Shown: positions 49,203 to 60,905, counted from the first letter of the stretch. The stretch is DNA of 64,000 nt from Deinococcus radiopugnans ATCC 19172 (GCF_006335125.1 NZ_VDMO01000006.1:1-64000); one strand, 5' to 3'. A program made the numbers and translations. The notes: generated by a model from the sequence alone, not told the origin.

Positions 49203-49961
49203 TCAGTTGCGGCAGCGGATGTCCTGGCCGAAATACTGGTTGCTGATCTTGGCGTAGGTGCCGTTGTTCAGGGCCTTTTCCAGCGCCGAGTTCAGCTCTT
49301 TCAGCAGGCTGCTGTTGCCCTTCTTGACGGCCATGGCGATGCTCTCCTTGAACAGCAGGTCGCCCTGCTTGACCTTGCCCTTCTGGGCCTTGACCAGATC
49401 GATACCGGTGAACTTGTCGCCCACCCAGGCGTCTACGCGGCCCGACATCAGCGCGGCCTGGGCGTCGGTGTCCTTGGGGAAGGTCTTGATGTCGCCCACG
49501 CCCGGCACCTTGCGGACGTTTTCCAGATAGGTGGTGCCCACCTGCACGGCCACCGACTTGCCGGCCAGATCAGCCGCCGTCATGGGGCCGCCGGGCTTGG
49601 CGACAATCGCGCCCCCGGTGCAGTAGTGCGGGTTAGAAAAATCCACGGCCTTGGCCCGCTGCGGCGTGATGCCGTGGCTGGCGATCACGAAGTCGTAACG
49701 GTCCTGCTGCAACCCGATCAGCAGGTTGTCGAAGGGCTGCGTCGTCCACTCCACCTTCAGGCCCAGCTCCTTGGCCAGCGCCTCGGCCAGCGTGACCTCG
49801 AAGCCGGTCAGCTTCTTGCCCTCCAGCACGTTAAACGGAGGGAAGGCGCCCTCGGTGGCGATCTTGATGGTGCCGCTCCCCTTGATGGCGTCCCAGGTGC
49901 GGGCCTGGGCGGTGGTGGCGAGGACGGCGAGAGCGGTCAGGGTCAGGATGGCTCTTTTCAT
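49203..49961 (-). CDS. Solute-binding protein of a polar amino acid ABC transporter (orphan paralogue)
   Basis: A 252-residue secreted SBP_bac_3 protein: signal peptide to about residue 20, TIKIATEGAFPPFNV, GFEVTLAEALAKELGL, QPFDNLLIGLQQDRYDFVIASHGITPQRAKAVDFSNPHYCTGG and VAVQVGTTY. It is clearly paralogous to the protein at 25188-25958, with the same PFDNLLIGL and SHGITP segments and the same two cysteines (YCTGG and near the C-terminus). GAGGAG precedes the ATG and TACAAT lies at 50048-50043. Again no permease or ATPase is adjacent. Confidence 0.92.
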   Translation of the reverse strand: MKRAILTLTALAVLATTAQARTWDAIKGSGTIKIATEGAFPPFNVLEGKKLTGFEVTLAEALAKELGLKVEWTTQPFDNLLIGLQQDRYDFVIASHGITPQRAKAVDFSNPHYCTGGAIVAKPGGPMTAADLAGKSVAVQVGTTYLENVRKVPGVGDIKTFPKDTDAQAALMSGRVDAWVGDKFTGIDLVKAQKGKVKQGDLLFKESIAMAVKKGNSSLLKELNSALEKALNNGTYAKISNQYFGQDIRCRN

Positions 49962-50042
49962 GTGAACTCCTCTGGACAGTGTTCGTCCGTGTTGAACCCG
50001 AAATCTCTGGAAAAGACGCCGGGCATGTGGTTGATGACCGGC

Positions 50043-50048
50043 ATTGTA
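50043..50048 (-). promoter_or_regulatory. -10 hexamer of the binding-protein gene
   Basis: TACAAT on the minus strand, 82 bases before the ATG at 49961, giving a leader of about 75 bases with a Shine-Dalgarno sequence. Confidence 0.5.
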
Positions 50049-50155
50049 GCGTCCTGAAAAAGCGTGGGCCTCAGATGGGCGGTCAGGCGACGTGCCTCCT
50101 GCGCTGCAGCAAGAGAAGCGTCACGGCACACCCCAAAGTCGGGCGGGGCACCCCC

Positions 50156-50161
50156 TAGACT
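50156..50161 (+). promoter_or_regulatory. -10 hexamer of leaderless CoA-disulfide reductase gene
   Basis: TAGACT ends five bases before the ATG at 50167. Confidence 0.5.
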
Positions 50162-50166
50162 GCCGC

Positions 50167-51525
50167 ATGCGAATCGTGATTGTGGGCGGCGTGGCGGCGG
50201 GCATGAGTGCGGCCAGCCGCGCCATGCGGCAGAACCCGGAGGCCGACGTGGTGGTCTACGAGCGCGGCGAGTACATCAGCTACGGGGCCTGCGGCCTGCC
50301 CTACGTGCTGGGCGGCGACGTGGACAGCTTTGGTGACCTGATCGCCCGCACGCCGGATCAGATGCGTGCCCGTGGCATCGGCGTCCGCCTGCGCCACGAG
50401 GTGACGGGCGTGGACGCGGGGGCCAGCACCATCACCGTGGTGGATCACGCGTCCGGGCGCAGCGCCGTGGAGCCGTACGACAAACTGCTGATCGCCACCG
50501 GGGTCTCGGCCATTCGCCCCGACTGGGCGCAGACCGAATTGGGCGGCGTGCATGTCCTGCGCGACATCCCAGACGGGCAGGCCATCGAGGCCAGTCTCCA
50601 GAAGGCGAAGCGGGCCGTGATCGTGGGCGGCGGCTACATCGGGCTGGAGCTGGCCGAGACGCTGCACTGCCGGGGCCTGAGCGTGGTGGTGGTGGAAAAG
50701 GGGCCGGAGGTGGCCGGGCGCATGCTAGACCGCGACTACCAGCGGCGCGTGCGGGCCGAGTTGGAGGGCAACGGCGTGGAGATTCGCTGCGGCACCACCG
50801 TCGAGAGCCTGACTGGCAAAGGCGGCCACGTGACCGGCGTGCAGACCGATCACGGCCTGATCCGCGCCGACGTGGTGATCGTGGCGGTGGGCGTGCGCCC
50901 GAACGTGGGGCTGGCCCGCGCGGCGGGGGCGCGGATTGGCAAGACCGGGGCGGTGGCGGTGAACATTCGCCAAGAAACCAGTGTGGAGGGCGTGTATTCA
51001 GCAGGAGACAACACCGAGTCCACCCACCGGGTCACGCGCCGCCGGGTGCATATCCCGCTGGGGCTGACCGCCAACCGCATGGGCCGGGTGGCCGGGGTGA
51101 ACATGGCCGGGGGCGACGCCACATTCCCCGGCGTGGTGGGCAGCAGCATCTTCAAGACCTTCGCGCTGGGCGCGGCCCGCACCGGCCTGACCCAATCCGA
51201 GGCCGACGCGCTGGGCCTCAAGGCCGTCAGCGTGGACGTCAGCAGCACCGATCACGCCGGGTACTACGCGACGGCCAAACCCATCTACGTGCGCCTGACC
51301 GCCGAGCGCGTCACGGGCCGCCTGCTGGGCGCGCAACTGGTCTGCAACAACCACGAGAGCGTCAAGCGGGTGGACGTGATCGCCGCGCTGCTGCACGGGC
51401 GCGGCAAGGTGCAGGATCTGTTCGAGATGGATCTGTCCTACGCCCCGCCCTTCTCCGGCGTGTGGGACGTGCTGCTGGTGGCCGCCGACCGCCTGAGCCG
51501 CGAGATCGGCAAGAAGCAGGAGTAA
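50167..51525 (+). CDS. CoA-disulfide reductase
   Basis: A 452-residue flavoprotein disulfide reductase of the single-cysteine type. FAD binding: VIVGGVAAGMSAASRA at the start; active-site Cys42 in SYGACGLPYVLGG; NAD(P)H binding: VIVGGGYIGLELAETL; second FAD motif: VYSAGDNTE; the C-terminal dimer domain ends before residue 452. The family reduces CoA disulfide, or related persulfides and polysulfides, with NAD(P)H and helps redox balance in organisms without much glutathione. TAGACT ends five bases before the ATG (leaderless). Repeat D begins at the stop codon. Confidence 0.92.
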   Translation: MRIVIVGGVAAGMSAASRAMRQNPEADVVVYERGEYISYGACGLPYVLGGDVDSFGDLIARTPDQMRARGIGVRLRHEVTGVDAGASTITVVDHASGRSAVEPYDKLLIATGVSAIRPDWAQTELGGVHVLRDIPDGQAIEASLQKAKRAVIVGGGYIGLELAETLHCRGLSVVVVEKGPEVAGRMLDRDYQRRVRAELEGNGVEIRCGTTVESLTGKGGHVTGVQTDHGLIRADVVIVAVGVRPNVGLARAAGARIGKTGAVAVNIRQETSVEGVYSAGDNTESTHRVTRRRVHIPLGLTANRMGRVAGVNMAGGDATFPGVVGSSIFKTFALGAARTGLTQSEADALGLKAVSVDVSSTDHAGYYATAKPIYVRLTAERVTGRLLGAQLVCNNHESVKRVDVIAALLHGRGKVQDLFEMDLSYAPPFSGVWDVLLVAADRLSREIGKKQE

Positions 51526-51660
51526 TACGGACTCCGATTGAAAGGTGTTGGAAACACCTGGAAATCCGAGCGGAGCGAGAAAGAGAAAAACGGGTTCCGG
51601 ACGTGGAGTGTAGGAACCGGCGCTCTCCCGGTTCCTACACAAAACAAACGGAATCCGTTT
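51525..51660 (+). repeat. Structured repeat, copy D
   Basis: 136 bases, nearly identical to copy A apart from a short segment after AAAAAC and two single bases. It begins at the last base of the TAA stop codon of the CoA-disulfide reductase gene and ends 100 bases before sufS, with end sequence CGGAATCCGTTT. Confidence 0.9.
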
Positions 51661-51760
51661 AACAAGACTGGCGGCGGGCGCTCTGGCCTGGAATGCCCCG
51701 CAGCGGGGCTGATAGCCTGAGCCGACAGACAGGCGTCTTCGCCCTGCCAAGGAGCGTTTC

Positions 51761-53011
51761 ATGACTCAGCCGTCCGCAGCTGTCCCGCCTCCCGCCCCGC
51801 TGCTGGAGGTCAGGGCCGATTTTCCCGTGTTCGCCCACCGCCCGGAACTGGTGTTTCTGGATTCCGCCGCGTCCAGCCAGAAGCCCGCCGCCGTCATTGA
51901 CGCCATCGCCGGGTTCTACGCCCACGACTACGCCAACATCCACCGGGGGGCTTACGGGTTGTCGGCCCGCGCCACCGACCGTTTCGAGGCGGTGCGCGAT
52001 CAGGCCGCGCAGTTCTTCGGGGCGCCGTCGCGTGACGGCGTGGTCTTCACGCGCAACGCCACCGAGGCGATCAATCTGGTGGCGCACAGCTGGGGCCAGG
52101 TTCACCTGAACCCCGGCGACGTGGTGCTGGTCAGCGAGCTGGAACACCACGCCAACCTGGTGCCGTGGCATCTGGTCACCGGGGGGCGCGGCGCGCGGGT
52201 GGAGGCGGTGGCGATGACGCCGGATGGCCGCCTTGACCTAGAGGATTACGAACGCAAGCTGCGCGAGCTGCCCGTGAAATTTGTGGCCCTGCAACACGTC
52301 AGCAACGCGCTGGGCACGGTGCATCCGGCGCGGCAACTGGTGGAACTGGCCCACGCGCGCGGCGTGTCGATCCTGCTGGACGGCGCGCAGGCGGCCCCCC
52401 ACCTGCCGCTGAACCTGACGGAGCTGGGCGCCGACTTCTACGTCCTGAGCGCCCACAAGATGCTGGGGCCGAGCGGCGTGGGCCTGCTGCTGGCCCGCCC
52501 GGAGGCGCTGCGCGGGCTGCCCCCTTACCAGGGCGGCGGCGACATGATCCGCGAGGTCTACCCGCAGCACAGCACCTACGCCCCGCTGCCCCACACCTTC
52601 GAGGCGGGCACCCCGGCCATCGCGGAGGTGATCGGCTTCGGCGCGGCGCTTGACTACCTGAGCGGCCTGGGCATGGCGAATGTTGCGGCGCACGAGCAGG
52701 CCCTGCTGGGCTACGCGTTGCAGCGGCTGGGCGCGGTGGACGGCCTGCAACTGTACGGCCCGGCCTCTGGGCGCTGCGGGGTGGTCAGCTTCAACGTGGC
52801 GGGCGCGCACGCCCACGACGTCGCCGGGTTCTTGGACGAGGCGAACATCTGCGTGCGGGCCGGGCACCACTGCGCGCAGCCGCTGATGCGGGCGCTGGGC
52901 GTGGCCAGCACCGCGCGGGCCAGCTTCTCGGTGTACACCACCCCCGCCGACGTGGACGCCCTGGCCGACGCGCTGGGCGAGATCGCGCAGTTCTTCGCGG
53001 AGACGCCATGA
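51761..53011 (+). CDS. sufS: Cysteine desulfurase SufS
   Basis: A 416-residue group II desulfurase that takes sulfur from cysteine for Fe-S cluster assembly. Seen are the N-terminal FLDSAASSQKP, NATEAINLVAHSW, the PLP-lysine Lys233 in SAHKMLGPSGVGLL, and the persulfide Cys371 in RAGHHCAQPLM. The first 12 residues are Pro/Ala-rich extra. AAGGAG lies before the ATG and TGATAGCCT (51711-51719) may be an extended -10 box. The stop overlaps sufU, its usual sulfur acceptor. sufBCD are not in the window. Confidence 0.95.
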   Translation: MTQPSAAVPPPAPLLEVRADFPVFAHRPELVFLDSAASSQKPAAVIDAIAGFYAHDYANIHRGAYGLSARATDRFEAVRDQAAQFFGAPSRDGVVFTRNATEAINLVAHSWGQVHLNPGDVVLVSELEHHANLVPWHLVTGGRGARVEAVAMTPDGRLDLEDYERKLRELPVKFVALQHVSNALGTVHPARQLVELAHARGVSILLDGAQAAPHLPLNLTELGADFYVLSAHKMLGPSGVGLLLARPEALRGLPPYQGGGDMIREVYPQHSTYAPLPHTFEAGTPAIAEVIGFGAALDYLSGLGMANVAAHEQALLGYALQRLGAVDGLQLYGPASGRCGVVSFNVAGAHAHDVAGFLDEANICVRAGHHCAQPLMRALGVASTARASFSVYTTPADVDALADALGEIAQFFAETP

Positions 53012-53448
53012 CCGCTCCCGGCAGCGCCATGCAGGCCCTCTACAGGCAGGTGGTCATGGAGCATTACCGCCGCCCGCGCAACTTCGGCGATCTGCCCGAC
53101 GCCACGCACGCCGAGGGCGGCCACAACCCGTCGTGCGGCGATCAGCTGCAACTGATGCTGCGGCTGGACGGGGAACGCATCGAGGACGCCCGCTTCACCG
53201 CGCAGGGCTGCGCCATCTCGGTTGCCAGCGCCAGCCTGATGACCGGGGCGCTGAAGGGCAAGACCGTGGAGGAGGCCCACGCCCTGATCCAGTCCTTCAC
53301 CGAGATGGTGCGCAGCGGAGAGGCCGCCCCCGAGCTGGGCGATCTGGCGGCGCTGCGCGGCGTCCACACCCTGCACACCCGCGTCAAGTGCGCCACCCTG
53401 CCGTGGCAGACCTTGCAGGTGCTGCTGGAACAGGCCCGCCCCTCCTGA
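53008..53448 (+). CDS. sufU: SufU-type Fe-S scaffold/sulfur transfer protein
   Basis: A 146-residue IscU-like protein. The three family cysteines are Cys43 in NPSCGD, Cys68 in AQGCAISVASASLM and Cys128 in VKCATLPW. The insertion between the second and third cysteine (about 20 residues longer than in IscU) marks it as SufU, which accepts sulfur from SufS through a zinc site. ATGA overlap with sufS, so both are made in step. Confidence 0.95.
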   Translation: MTAPGSAMQALYRQVVMEHYRRPRNFGDLPDATHAEGGHNPSCGDQLQLMLRLDGERIEDARFTAQGCAISVASASLMTGALKGKTVEEAHALIQSFTEMVRSGEAAPELGDLAALRGVHTLHTRVKCATLPWQTLQVLLEQARPS

Positions 53449-53452
53449 ACCC

Positions 53453-54535
53453 ATGCGCCTGACTCTGCTGCTCGTCGCCCTGCTGCTGCCCTCTGCCGTG
53501 GCCCAGACCACGCCCGACGCCCTGGCCGGGGCGCTACAGACAGCAGCGCGGGCCGGGAACGCCGCCGCGTACCGCGAGCTCTTGCACGCAGACGGGACAT
53601 TCGCGGTGGAGGGGGCCAACTTCGCCGCCGATCTGGGCCGGGTGCCGCAGCCCACCGTCACGTACCAGTTCTCGGACGTGGAGGCAACGGGAACGGAGGC
53701 CCACGCCCAGTTGAACCTGAGCTGGGAACGGCAGCCGGGGCAGGTCTCGCAATCCGAGTTGCCTGTAACGCTGCAAAAGGTGGGCGGGGTCTGGCGCTAC
53801 GCGGGCGAGGCCCTCACCCTGCTGCCGACGGACGGGTTCTCGCTGTATGTCCTGAGCCAGCCCAACTTGCGGCTCCGCACCCGGGCGGCGAATGTGGGGG
53901 CGCTGCTGCCTGGGGCCGCCGCCCATGTTCAAGACGTGCTGGGCCTGAACGTGCCGGCCACCGCCACCGTCAAGGTCTATCCCAACCCCGCCACCCTCAG
54001 CGCCAGCGTGGCCCTGTCGCTGAAACCCGTGGGCGGCTGGAACGAGCCGGGCGAGGCGATCAAGCTGGTGCTGCCGCAAGACGACGATCCCCGGTTGAAT
54101 CTGCTGCGGGTGCTGTCTCACGAGTTCACGCACCTGAGCGTCTCGGCGGCAGCGGGGCCGGGGCGCGACAAACGTATTCCGTGGTGGCTGCACGAGGGGC
54201 TGGCCGACTTCGTGGCGCGGGCGTACTGGCCGCCCGACTCGCTGGCCAGCGAGCAGAGGCGCGTGGCCGGATACGCGCAGAAGGACTGGGTGCCCCTGGC
54301 CGAACTGGCCGACTTCAACGCCGTGCCGGAAAACCAGTGGAACCATGTCTACGGGCAGGGGCTGGGCCTCGTCGAATTCCTGGCCGCGACGAAGGGAGAA
54401 GAGGCCCCCATGCAACTGGCCCTGGCCTTCGCGCAGACCGGGAATGCGGACGACGCGGCGCGGGCACTGGACTTCGCCTTCTTCGCGGCCCTCGAAACGG
54501 CGGCGCGGGCGTGGCTGGCTGCGCGTCAGGGCTGA
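53453..54535 (+). CDS. Secreted zinc metallopeptidase (gluzincin type)
   Basis: A 360-residue exported protein with a signal peptide (cleavage after AVA, about residue 17). A zinc site of the peptidase MA type is clear: HEFTH at 223-227 and the third ligand Glu248 in WLHEGLADF, 21 residues later. The N-terminal 150 residues look like a separate beta-rich domain. It starts four bases after sufU, but a role in sulfur metabolism is unlikely; the short gap may just mean read-through. It is followed closely by the APH-fold gene. Confidence 0.85.
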   Translation: MRLTLLLVALLLPSAVAQTTPDALAGALQTAARAGNAAAYRELLHADGTFAVEGANFAADLGRVPQPTVTYQFSDVEATGTEAHAQLNLSWERQPGQVSQSELPVTLQKVGGVWRYAGEALTLLPTDGFSLYVLSQPNLRLRTRAANVGALLPGAAAHVQDVLGLNVPATATVKVYPNPATLSASVALSLKPVGGWNEPGEAIKLVLPQDDDPRLNLLRVLSHEFTHLSVSAAAGPGRDKRIPWWLHEGLADFVARAYWPPDSLASEQRRVAGYAQKDWVPLAELADFNAVPENQWNHVYGQGLGLVEFLAATKGEEAPMQLALAFAQTGNADDAARALDFAFFAALETAARAWLAARQG

Positions 54536-54537
54536 CC

Positions 54538-55428
54538 GTGGACGCGGTGCGGGCGGCCAAACTGATTCGCTGCCAGTTCCCGCCCCTGGCCGCCCTGCCC
54601 GTGACGCCGCTGGGCGAGGGCGGCGATCACCGGGCGTTTGCGGTGGGACAGCGGTGGGTTTTTCGGTTTCCGAAACACAGCGGGGGCGGTCAGGGCTTAC
54701 TCAGGGAGGCGCGGCTGCTGACGTGGCTGGCCCCACACCTGCCGCTGCCGGTTCCCGTCCCAGTGTTCGTCGGCCAGCCGGATAGAGACTTTCCCGAAGC
54801 CTTCACGGGTGCGCTTCGGCTAACGGGAAGATCGGGTCTGGAAACCCCGCTGCTCAAGTGGGAAGAGGTGGGGCGCTCCGTGGGCCGTTTTCTGCGAGTC
54901 CTGCACGCTCAGGGCGCGGGCACGGCGCGGGCGTTGGGCCTGACGCTCGATTTCGATCCAACTTACTCCGACTGGCAGGAAGCCGCGCTGGAGGATCTGG
55001 AAGCCCTCTCGAGGCAGTGGCCTGAGGTGCAGAGTTGGCGCGAGGTCTTGAATCAGACGCCCACCTCCCAGCCGGGGCAGCTCGCGGTGATTCACGGCGA
55101 TCTGGCCGCCGAGCACGTGTTCCTGAGTGACCGGGCCGAGATCACCGGCATCCTCGACTGGGCCGACGCCGCCATCGGCGATCCGGCGCGCGATCTGGCG
55201 GGGCTGATTCATTGGGGCGGACGGGCCATGCTGGACGCGGCCCTGGCAGAGTACGGCAAGACTGAGGCCGGGGTTATCGAGCGGGCCGCGTGGTACGCAC
55301 TGTGCCGGGCGCTGGAGGACATGGCCTTTGGGCTGCGCTGGGACAGGCCCACGTATGTTGAGGGTGGGAAGCGGGCGCTGACGATCCTCCACATGGAATT
55401 CGCCGACACCCTGACCAAACCCAGGTAA
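54538..55428 (+). CDS. Aminoglycoside phosphotransferase-fold kinase
   Basis: A 296-residue protein of the APH/choline kinase family. The nucleotide loop PLGEGGDHRAFAVGQRWVFRFPK holds the lysine equivalent, the catalytic loop is VIHGDLAAEHVFL and the metal site ILDWADAAIGDPARDLA. In the catalytic loop the usual Asn of HGDxxxxN is His, as in some subfamilies. The substrate may be a sugar, a small metabolite or an aminoglycoside. GTG 54538 has AGGG seven bases upstream and starts two bases after the metallopeptidase stop. Confidence 0.85.
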   Translation: MDAVRAAKLIRCQFPPLAALPVTPLGEGGDHRAFAVGQRWVFRFPKHSGGGQGLLREARLLTWLAPHLPLPVPVPVFVGQPDRDFPEAFTGALRLTGRSGLETPLLKWEEVGRSVGRFLRVLHAQGAGTARALGLTLDFDPTYSDWQEAALEDLEALSRQWPEVQSWREVLNQTPTSQPGQLAVIHGDLAAEHVFLSDRAEITGILDWADAAIGDPARDLAGLIHWGGRAMLDAALAEYGKTEAGVIERAAWYALCRALEDMAFGLRWDRPTYVEGGKRALTILHMEFADTLTKPR

Positions 55429-55477
55429 AGGTTTGCCTCCGCCCTTCCGGTGGACAACGGCCCTCTTTCTGCACTAA

Positions 55478-55500
55478 ACTTTGAACCGAGTCTAAATTTA
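55478..55500 (+). promoter_or_regulatory. AT-rich upstream region of the fadN gene
   Basis: A locally AT-rich stretch with TAAATT, the most likely -10 region for fadN. It could also hold a fatty-acid regulator site, but no palindrome was found. Confidence 0.35.
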
Positions 55501-55524
55501 TTCGCCGTCTCTCCAGGAGGTTCC

Positions 55525-57900
<2,376 letters not shown>

Positions 57901-57967
57901 GTTTCCCGTCCCTCGCTGTCACGGTGAGGGATAATCAGCCCCCCATCCACCCGCAGGAGAATGTCCC

Positions 57968-59137
57968 GTGTCGATCCTCACCCGAATCCGTCAGATCAAC
58001 CGCCGCCGGGCGCTGGGCTGGGCTGCCTTTTCCTACGCGGTGGCCGTCCTGTCGGGTGCATTCCTGGGCGCAGAGATCACCCTGCGTTCCAAGACGCGGC
58101 GGGTCAAGGGCGAGTTCGTTCCGGTGGGGCGGCGCGGCAACTCGGTGTATCTGCCTGCCTCGCCGGAGACACTGTCTCGCGGAGTGGTGGGTATTGTGCC
58201 TCTGCTGCCCAACAAGGGGCACGCCGTCCTGGGGCCGCCCAAGCTGGCCGGAACGCTGGTACGGCGCGACATTCTGGAAGAACGCGGAGTCTTACCAAAC
58301 GGTTCGCTGGCCTGGGTCTCCACCTTCGTCTACAACGGCACGCCGGGGCAACTGGGCATCGACTACGAGGCCACCTCCGTTCACACAGAGGTGGGGAACA
58401 TGCCCGCGTGGCACATTCCCGCTGTCTCTGGTGAAAGGGACGCCATCGCCATCGTGATTCACGGGCACGGCGGGCAGCGGGCGCAGGCGCTGCGGATGCT
58501 GCCGGCGCTGCGGCGTTCAGGGGTGGCCTCGCTGTTCGTCACCTTCCGCAACGCGCACGGTGCGCCGCGTGTGGGCAAGGGCTACCTGAGCCTGGGCGAC
58601 AGCGAGGCCGAGGACGTGATCGCCGCGCTGGACTGGGCGAAGGCCGCCGGGTACGGACGGGCCATGCTCTACGGCTTCTCGATGGGCGGCAACGTGGCCC
58701 TGAGCGTGCTGCGGCCCCGGCACCAGCCGTACCCGATTCCGGTGACGGGCGTGGCGCTGGACTGCCCGGCGCTGGACTGGCGCGACACCATCCGCAGCAA
58801 CGGGCAGCGCTACGGCATTCCCGGCTTCATGGCGCGGCACATCGGCAACTTCGTGCAGTACCTCGTCACGCGGCGCAGCGGGCAGGATTTCGACGTGGTG
58901 GATCAACTGGCCGCCGCCCCCGGTTTCCGTGTGCCCATCCTGCTGTGGCACGGCACCCGCGACGCCACCATTCCCATCCGCCAGTCCGACGCCCTCGCCA
59001 GGTTGCGCCCCGATCTGGTGGAATACCACCGCGTCGAGGGGGCCAAGCATATTCGCTGTTGGAACATTGACCCTGCCAAATATGACGCAGAGTTGGAGGC
59101 GTTTATCGGGAGGGTTTTGCCGGGGGTGGGGGTATGA
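57968..59137 (+). CDS. Alpha/beta hydrolase with an N-terminal membrane anchor
   Basis: A 389-residue protein. One hydrophobic helix (about 16-37) after a basic start anchors it in the membrane; the hydrolase domain faces outward. Its nucleophile elbow is YGFSMGGNVALSVL (Ser about 240), with the oxyanion segment IVIHGHGGQRAQAL, acid in WHGTRDATIPI and His in EGAKHIRCWN. GTG 57968 has AGGAGA upstream and GATAAT about 35 bases further. Placed between fadN and fadA it may release fatty acids from esters for beta-oxidation; this is inference. The stop overlaps the next gene. Confidence 0.87.
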   Translation: MSILTRIRQINRRRALGWAAFSYAVAVLSGAFLGAEITLRSKTRRVKGEFVPVGRRGNSVYLPASPETLSRGVVGIVPLLPNKGHAVLGPPKLAGTLVRRDILEERGVLPNGSLAWVSTFVYNGTPGQLGIDYEATSVHTEVGNMPAWHIPAVSGERDAIAIVIHGHGGQRAQALRMLPALRRSGVASLFVTFRNAHGAPRVGKGYLSLGDSEAEDVIAALDWAKAAGYGRAMLYGFSMGGNVALSVLRPRHQPYPIPVTGVALDCPALDWRDTIRSNGQRYGIPGFMARHIGNFVQYLVTRRSGQDFDVVDQLAAAPGFRVPILLWHGTRDATIPIRQSDALARLRPDLVEYHRVEGAKHIRCWNIDPAKYDAELEAFIGRVLPGVGV

Positions 59138-59679
59138 CACCTGAAGAGCATTGTGTAGCTGAAGCACTAGACAAACTGCGAGAAAAGTTTGAACTTAGTG
59201 AACTGGCTCAATCTGATGTATTACTGTCAAAAAGTTTAATTTTGGTGGAATGTGAGACATCCTGGACAGGCTCTTTTTCTGAGGGCCAGATCTATGCTTC
59301 TTCTGGTATTGAACTGAAGAATGCAGAGGATAAAGTTTTTTGCTGGACGTTGAACTTCATATATGAGCGAGAGCCAAATCGTTTAGGGAATTTTTTACAC
59401 TGGGGATCAGCTTATAGCTCCGTACATATTTTTTCGGCGGATGATCTTATGGCGACTTACAAAGATGTATATGGCATTGGTGAGGCTGATTTGATTACTC
59501 AATCCAACAAGACTATCCAACTTGCCGATCTAGCTGATTTTTCTAAAGGAATTGTCGCTTTATCCGGTATCTGCTTTCAAGATCTCGAATATATCTACCA
59601 AAATAATCTATTTCCGAGAATCGCAGCACTGGCACTGGAAATAGAAAAACCCCTAGCCTCTAACCCATTCAAGGAGTAA
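59134..59679 (+). CDS. Orphan low-GC gene, unknown function (foreign origin likely)
   Basis: A 181-residue protein I do not recognise: acidic, soluble, no signal peptide or membrane helix, rich in aromatic residues, with a central VECETSWTGSFSEGQIYASSG and GNFLHWGSAYSSVHIFS. In 59161-59340 I counted 70 G or C in 180 bases (39%) against 42 in 60 (70%) at 59761-59820 in the next gene. Codon use differs accordingly (TTT, AAT, TTA are common). It starts in an ATGA overlap with the hydrolase, and its last codons AAG GAG TAA supply the ribosome binding site of fadA. The tight fit suggests an old insertion or the replaced tail of an operon; immunity-type proteins look like this, but nothing proves it. 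Confidence 0.8.
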   Translation: MTPEEHCVAEALDKLREKFELSELAQSDVLLSKSLILVECETSWTGSFSEGQIYASSGIELKNAEDKVFCWTLNFIYEREPNRLGNFLHWGSAYSSVHIFSADDLMATYKDVYGIGEADLITQSNKTIQLADLADFSKGIVALSGICFQDLEYIYQNNLFPRIAALALEIEKPLASNPFKE

Positions 59680-59682
59680 GTC

Positions 59683-60891
59683 ATGAATCTAAAAGACGCC
59701 GTTATCGTATCCGCCGTTCGTACCCCCGTGGGACGCGGCATCAAAGGCACCCTCGCCAACACCCGCCCCGACGATCTGGCCGCCCTGGTCATGAACGAGG
59801 CCGTCAAGCGCGCCGGCATTGACCCCGCCCTGGTGGAGGACGTGTACCTGGGCTGCGCCATTCCCGAGGCCGAGCAGGGCCTGAACGTGGCCCGCCTGGC
59901 CGCGCTGCGCGCCGGTATGCCCGACAGCGTGGGCGGCGTGACCGTCAATCGCTTCTGCTCCAGCGGCCTCCAGACCATCGCGATGGCGGCGGCGGCCATC
60001 CAGACCGGACAGGCCGAGATCATGCTGGCCGGCGGCGTGGAGAGCATGAGCATGTTGCCCATGAGCGGCCACAACCCCAGCCCCAACCCCGATCTGGTGG
60101 ACACCCGCCCCGGCTCGTACATCGGCATGGGCATGACCGCCGAGAACGTGGCCGACAAGTACGGCGTGAGCCGCGCCGATCAGGACGCCTTCGCCCTGCG
60201 CAGCCACCAGCGCGCCGCCGCCGCCCAGGACGCCGGACGCTTCGACGCCGAGATCGTGCCGGTGCCGGTGGAGAAGGACACCGTCAAGGGCACGAAAATC
60301 AAGACCGAAACGGTGCAGTTCGACAAGGATGAGCTGATTCGCCGGGACGCCAATCTGGAGGACATGGCGAAGGTACGCCCCGCCTTCAAGACCACCGGCA
60401 GCGTGACGGCGGCCAACGCCAGCCCCTTCAGCGACGGCGCCGCCGCCGTGCTGATCATGAGCGGGGACAAGGCGCAGGAACTGGGCCTCAAGCCACTGGC
60501 CAAGTTCCTGGGCTTCGCGGTGGCGGGCGTCGATCCCGAACTGATGGGCATCGGCCCGGTCAAGGCCATCCCCAAGGTGCTGGAACAGGTGGGCCTGACC
60601 CTGACCGACATTGACCTGATCGAGCTGAACGAGGCCTTTGCCGCCCAGAGCCTCGCGGTCATTCGTGAACTGGGCCTGAACGAGGAGATCACCAACGTCA
60701 ACGGCGGCGCGATTGCGCTGGGCCATCCCCTCGGGTGCAGCGGCGCGAAGCTGGCGACGACGGCCATCTACGAACTCGGACGGCGCGGCGGCGGCAAGGC
60801 GCTGATCACCATGTGCATCGGCGGAGGCATGGGCGCGGCGGGCGTGCTGGAAGTGTACCCGGCGGAAGAAACGGCCCAGGCTGCCGACTGA
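59683..60891 (+). CDS. fadA: Acetyl-CoA C-acyltransferase (3-ketoacyl-CoA thiolase)
   Basis: A 402-residue thiolase that cleaves 3-ketoacyl-CoA in the last step of beta-oxidation. The nucleophilic Cys is in [14 protein letters not shown] (about 90), NEAFAAQ is near 310, the His in [17 protein letters not shown] near 350 and the second Cys in [12 protein letters not shown] near 380. AAGGAG, formed by the last codons of the orphan gene, lies six bases before the ATG. With fadN it completes the cycle except for acyl-CoA dehydrogenase and ligase. A strong terminator follows. Confidence 0.96.
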   Translation: MNLKDAVIVSAVRTPVGRGIKGTLANTRPDDLAALVMNEAVKRAGIDPALVEDVYLGCAIPEAEQGLNVARLAALRAGMPDSVGGVTVNRFCSSGLQTIAMAAAAIQTGQAEIMLAGGVESMSMLPMSGHNPSPNPDLVDTRPGSYIGMGMTAENVADKYGVSRADQDAFALRSHQRAAAAQDAGRFDAEIVPVPVEKDTVKGTKIKTETVQFDKDELIRRDANLEDMAKVRPAFKTTGSVTAANASPFSDGAAAVLIMSGDKAQELGLKPLAKFLGFAVAGVDPELMGIGPVKAIPKVLEQVGLTLTDIDLIELNEAFAAQSLAVIRELGLNEEITNVNGGAIALGHPLGCSGAKLATTAIYELGRRGGGKALITMCIGGGMGAAGVLEVYPAEETAQAAD

Positions 60892-60905
60892 TCCCTCTTG
60901 AGACG

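Noticed and set aside
55450..55524. N-terminal extension of FadN to an upstream ATG
   Set aside because: The ATG at 55525 has AGGAGG and starts the conserved domain; the extension covers an AT-rich promoter-like region.
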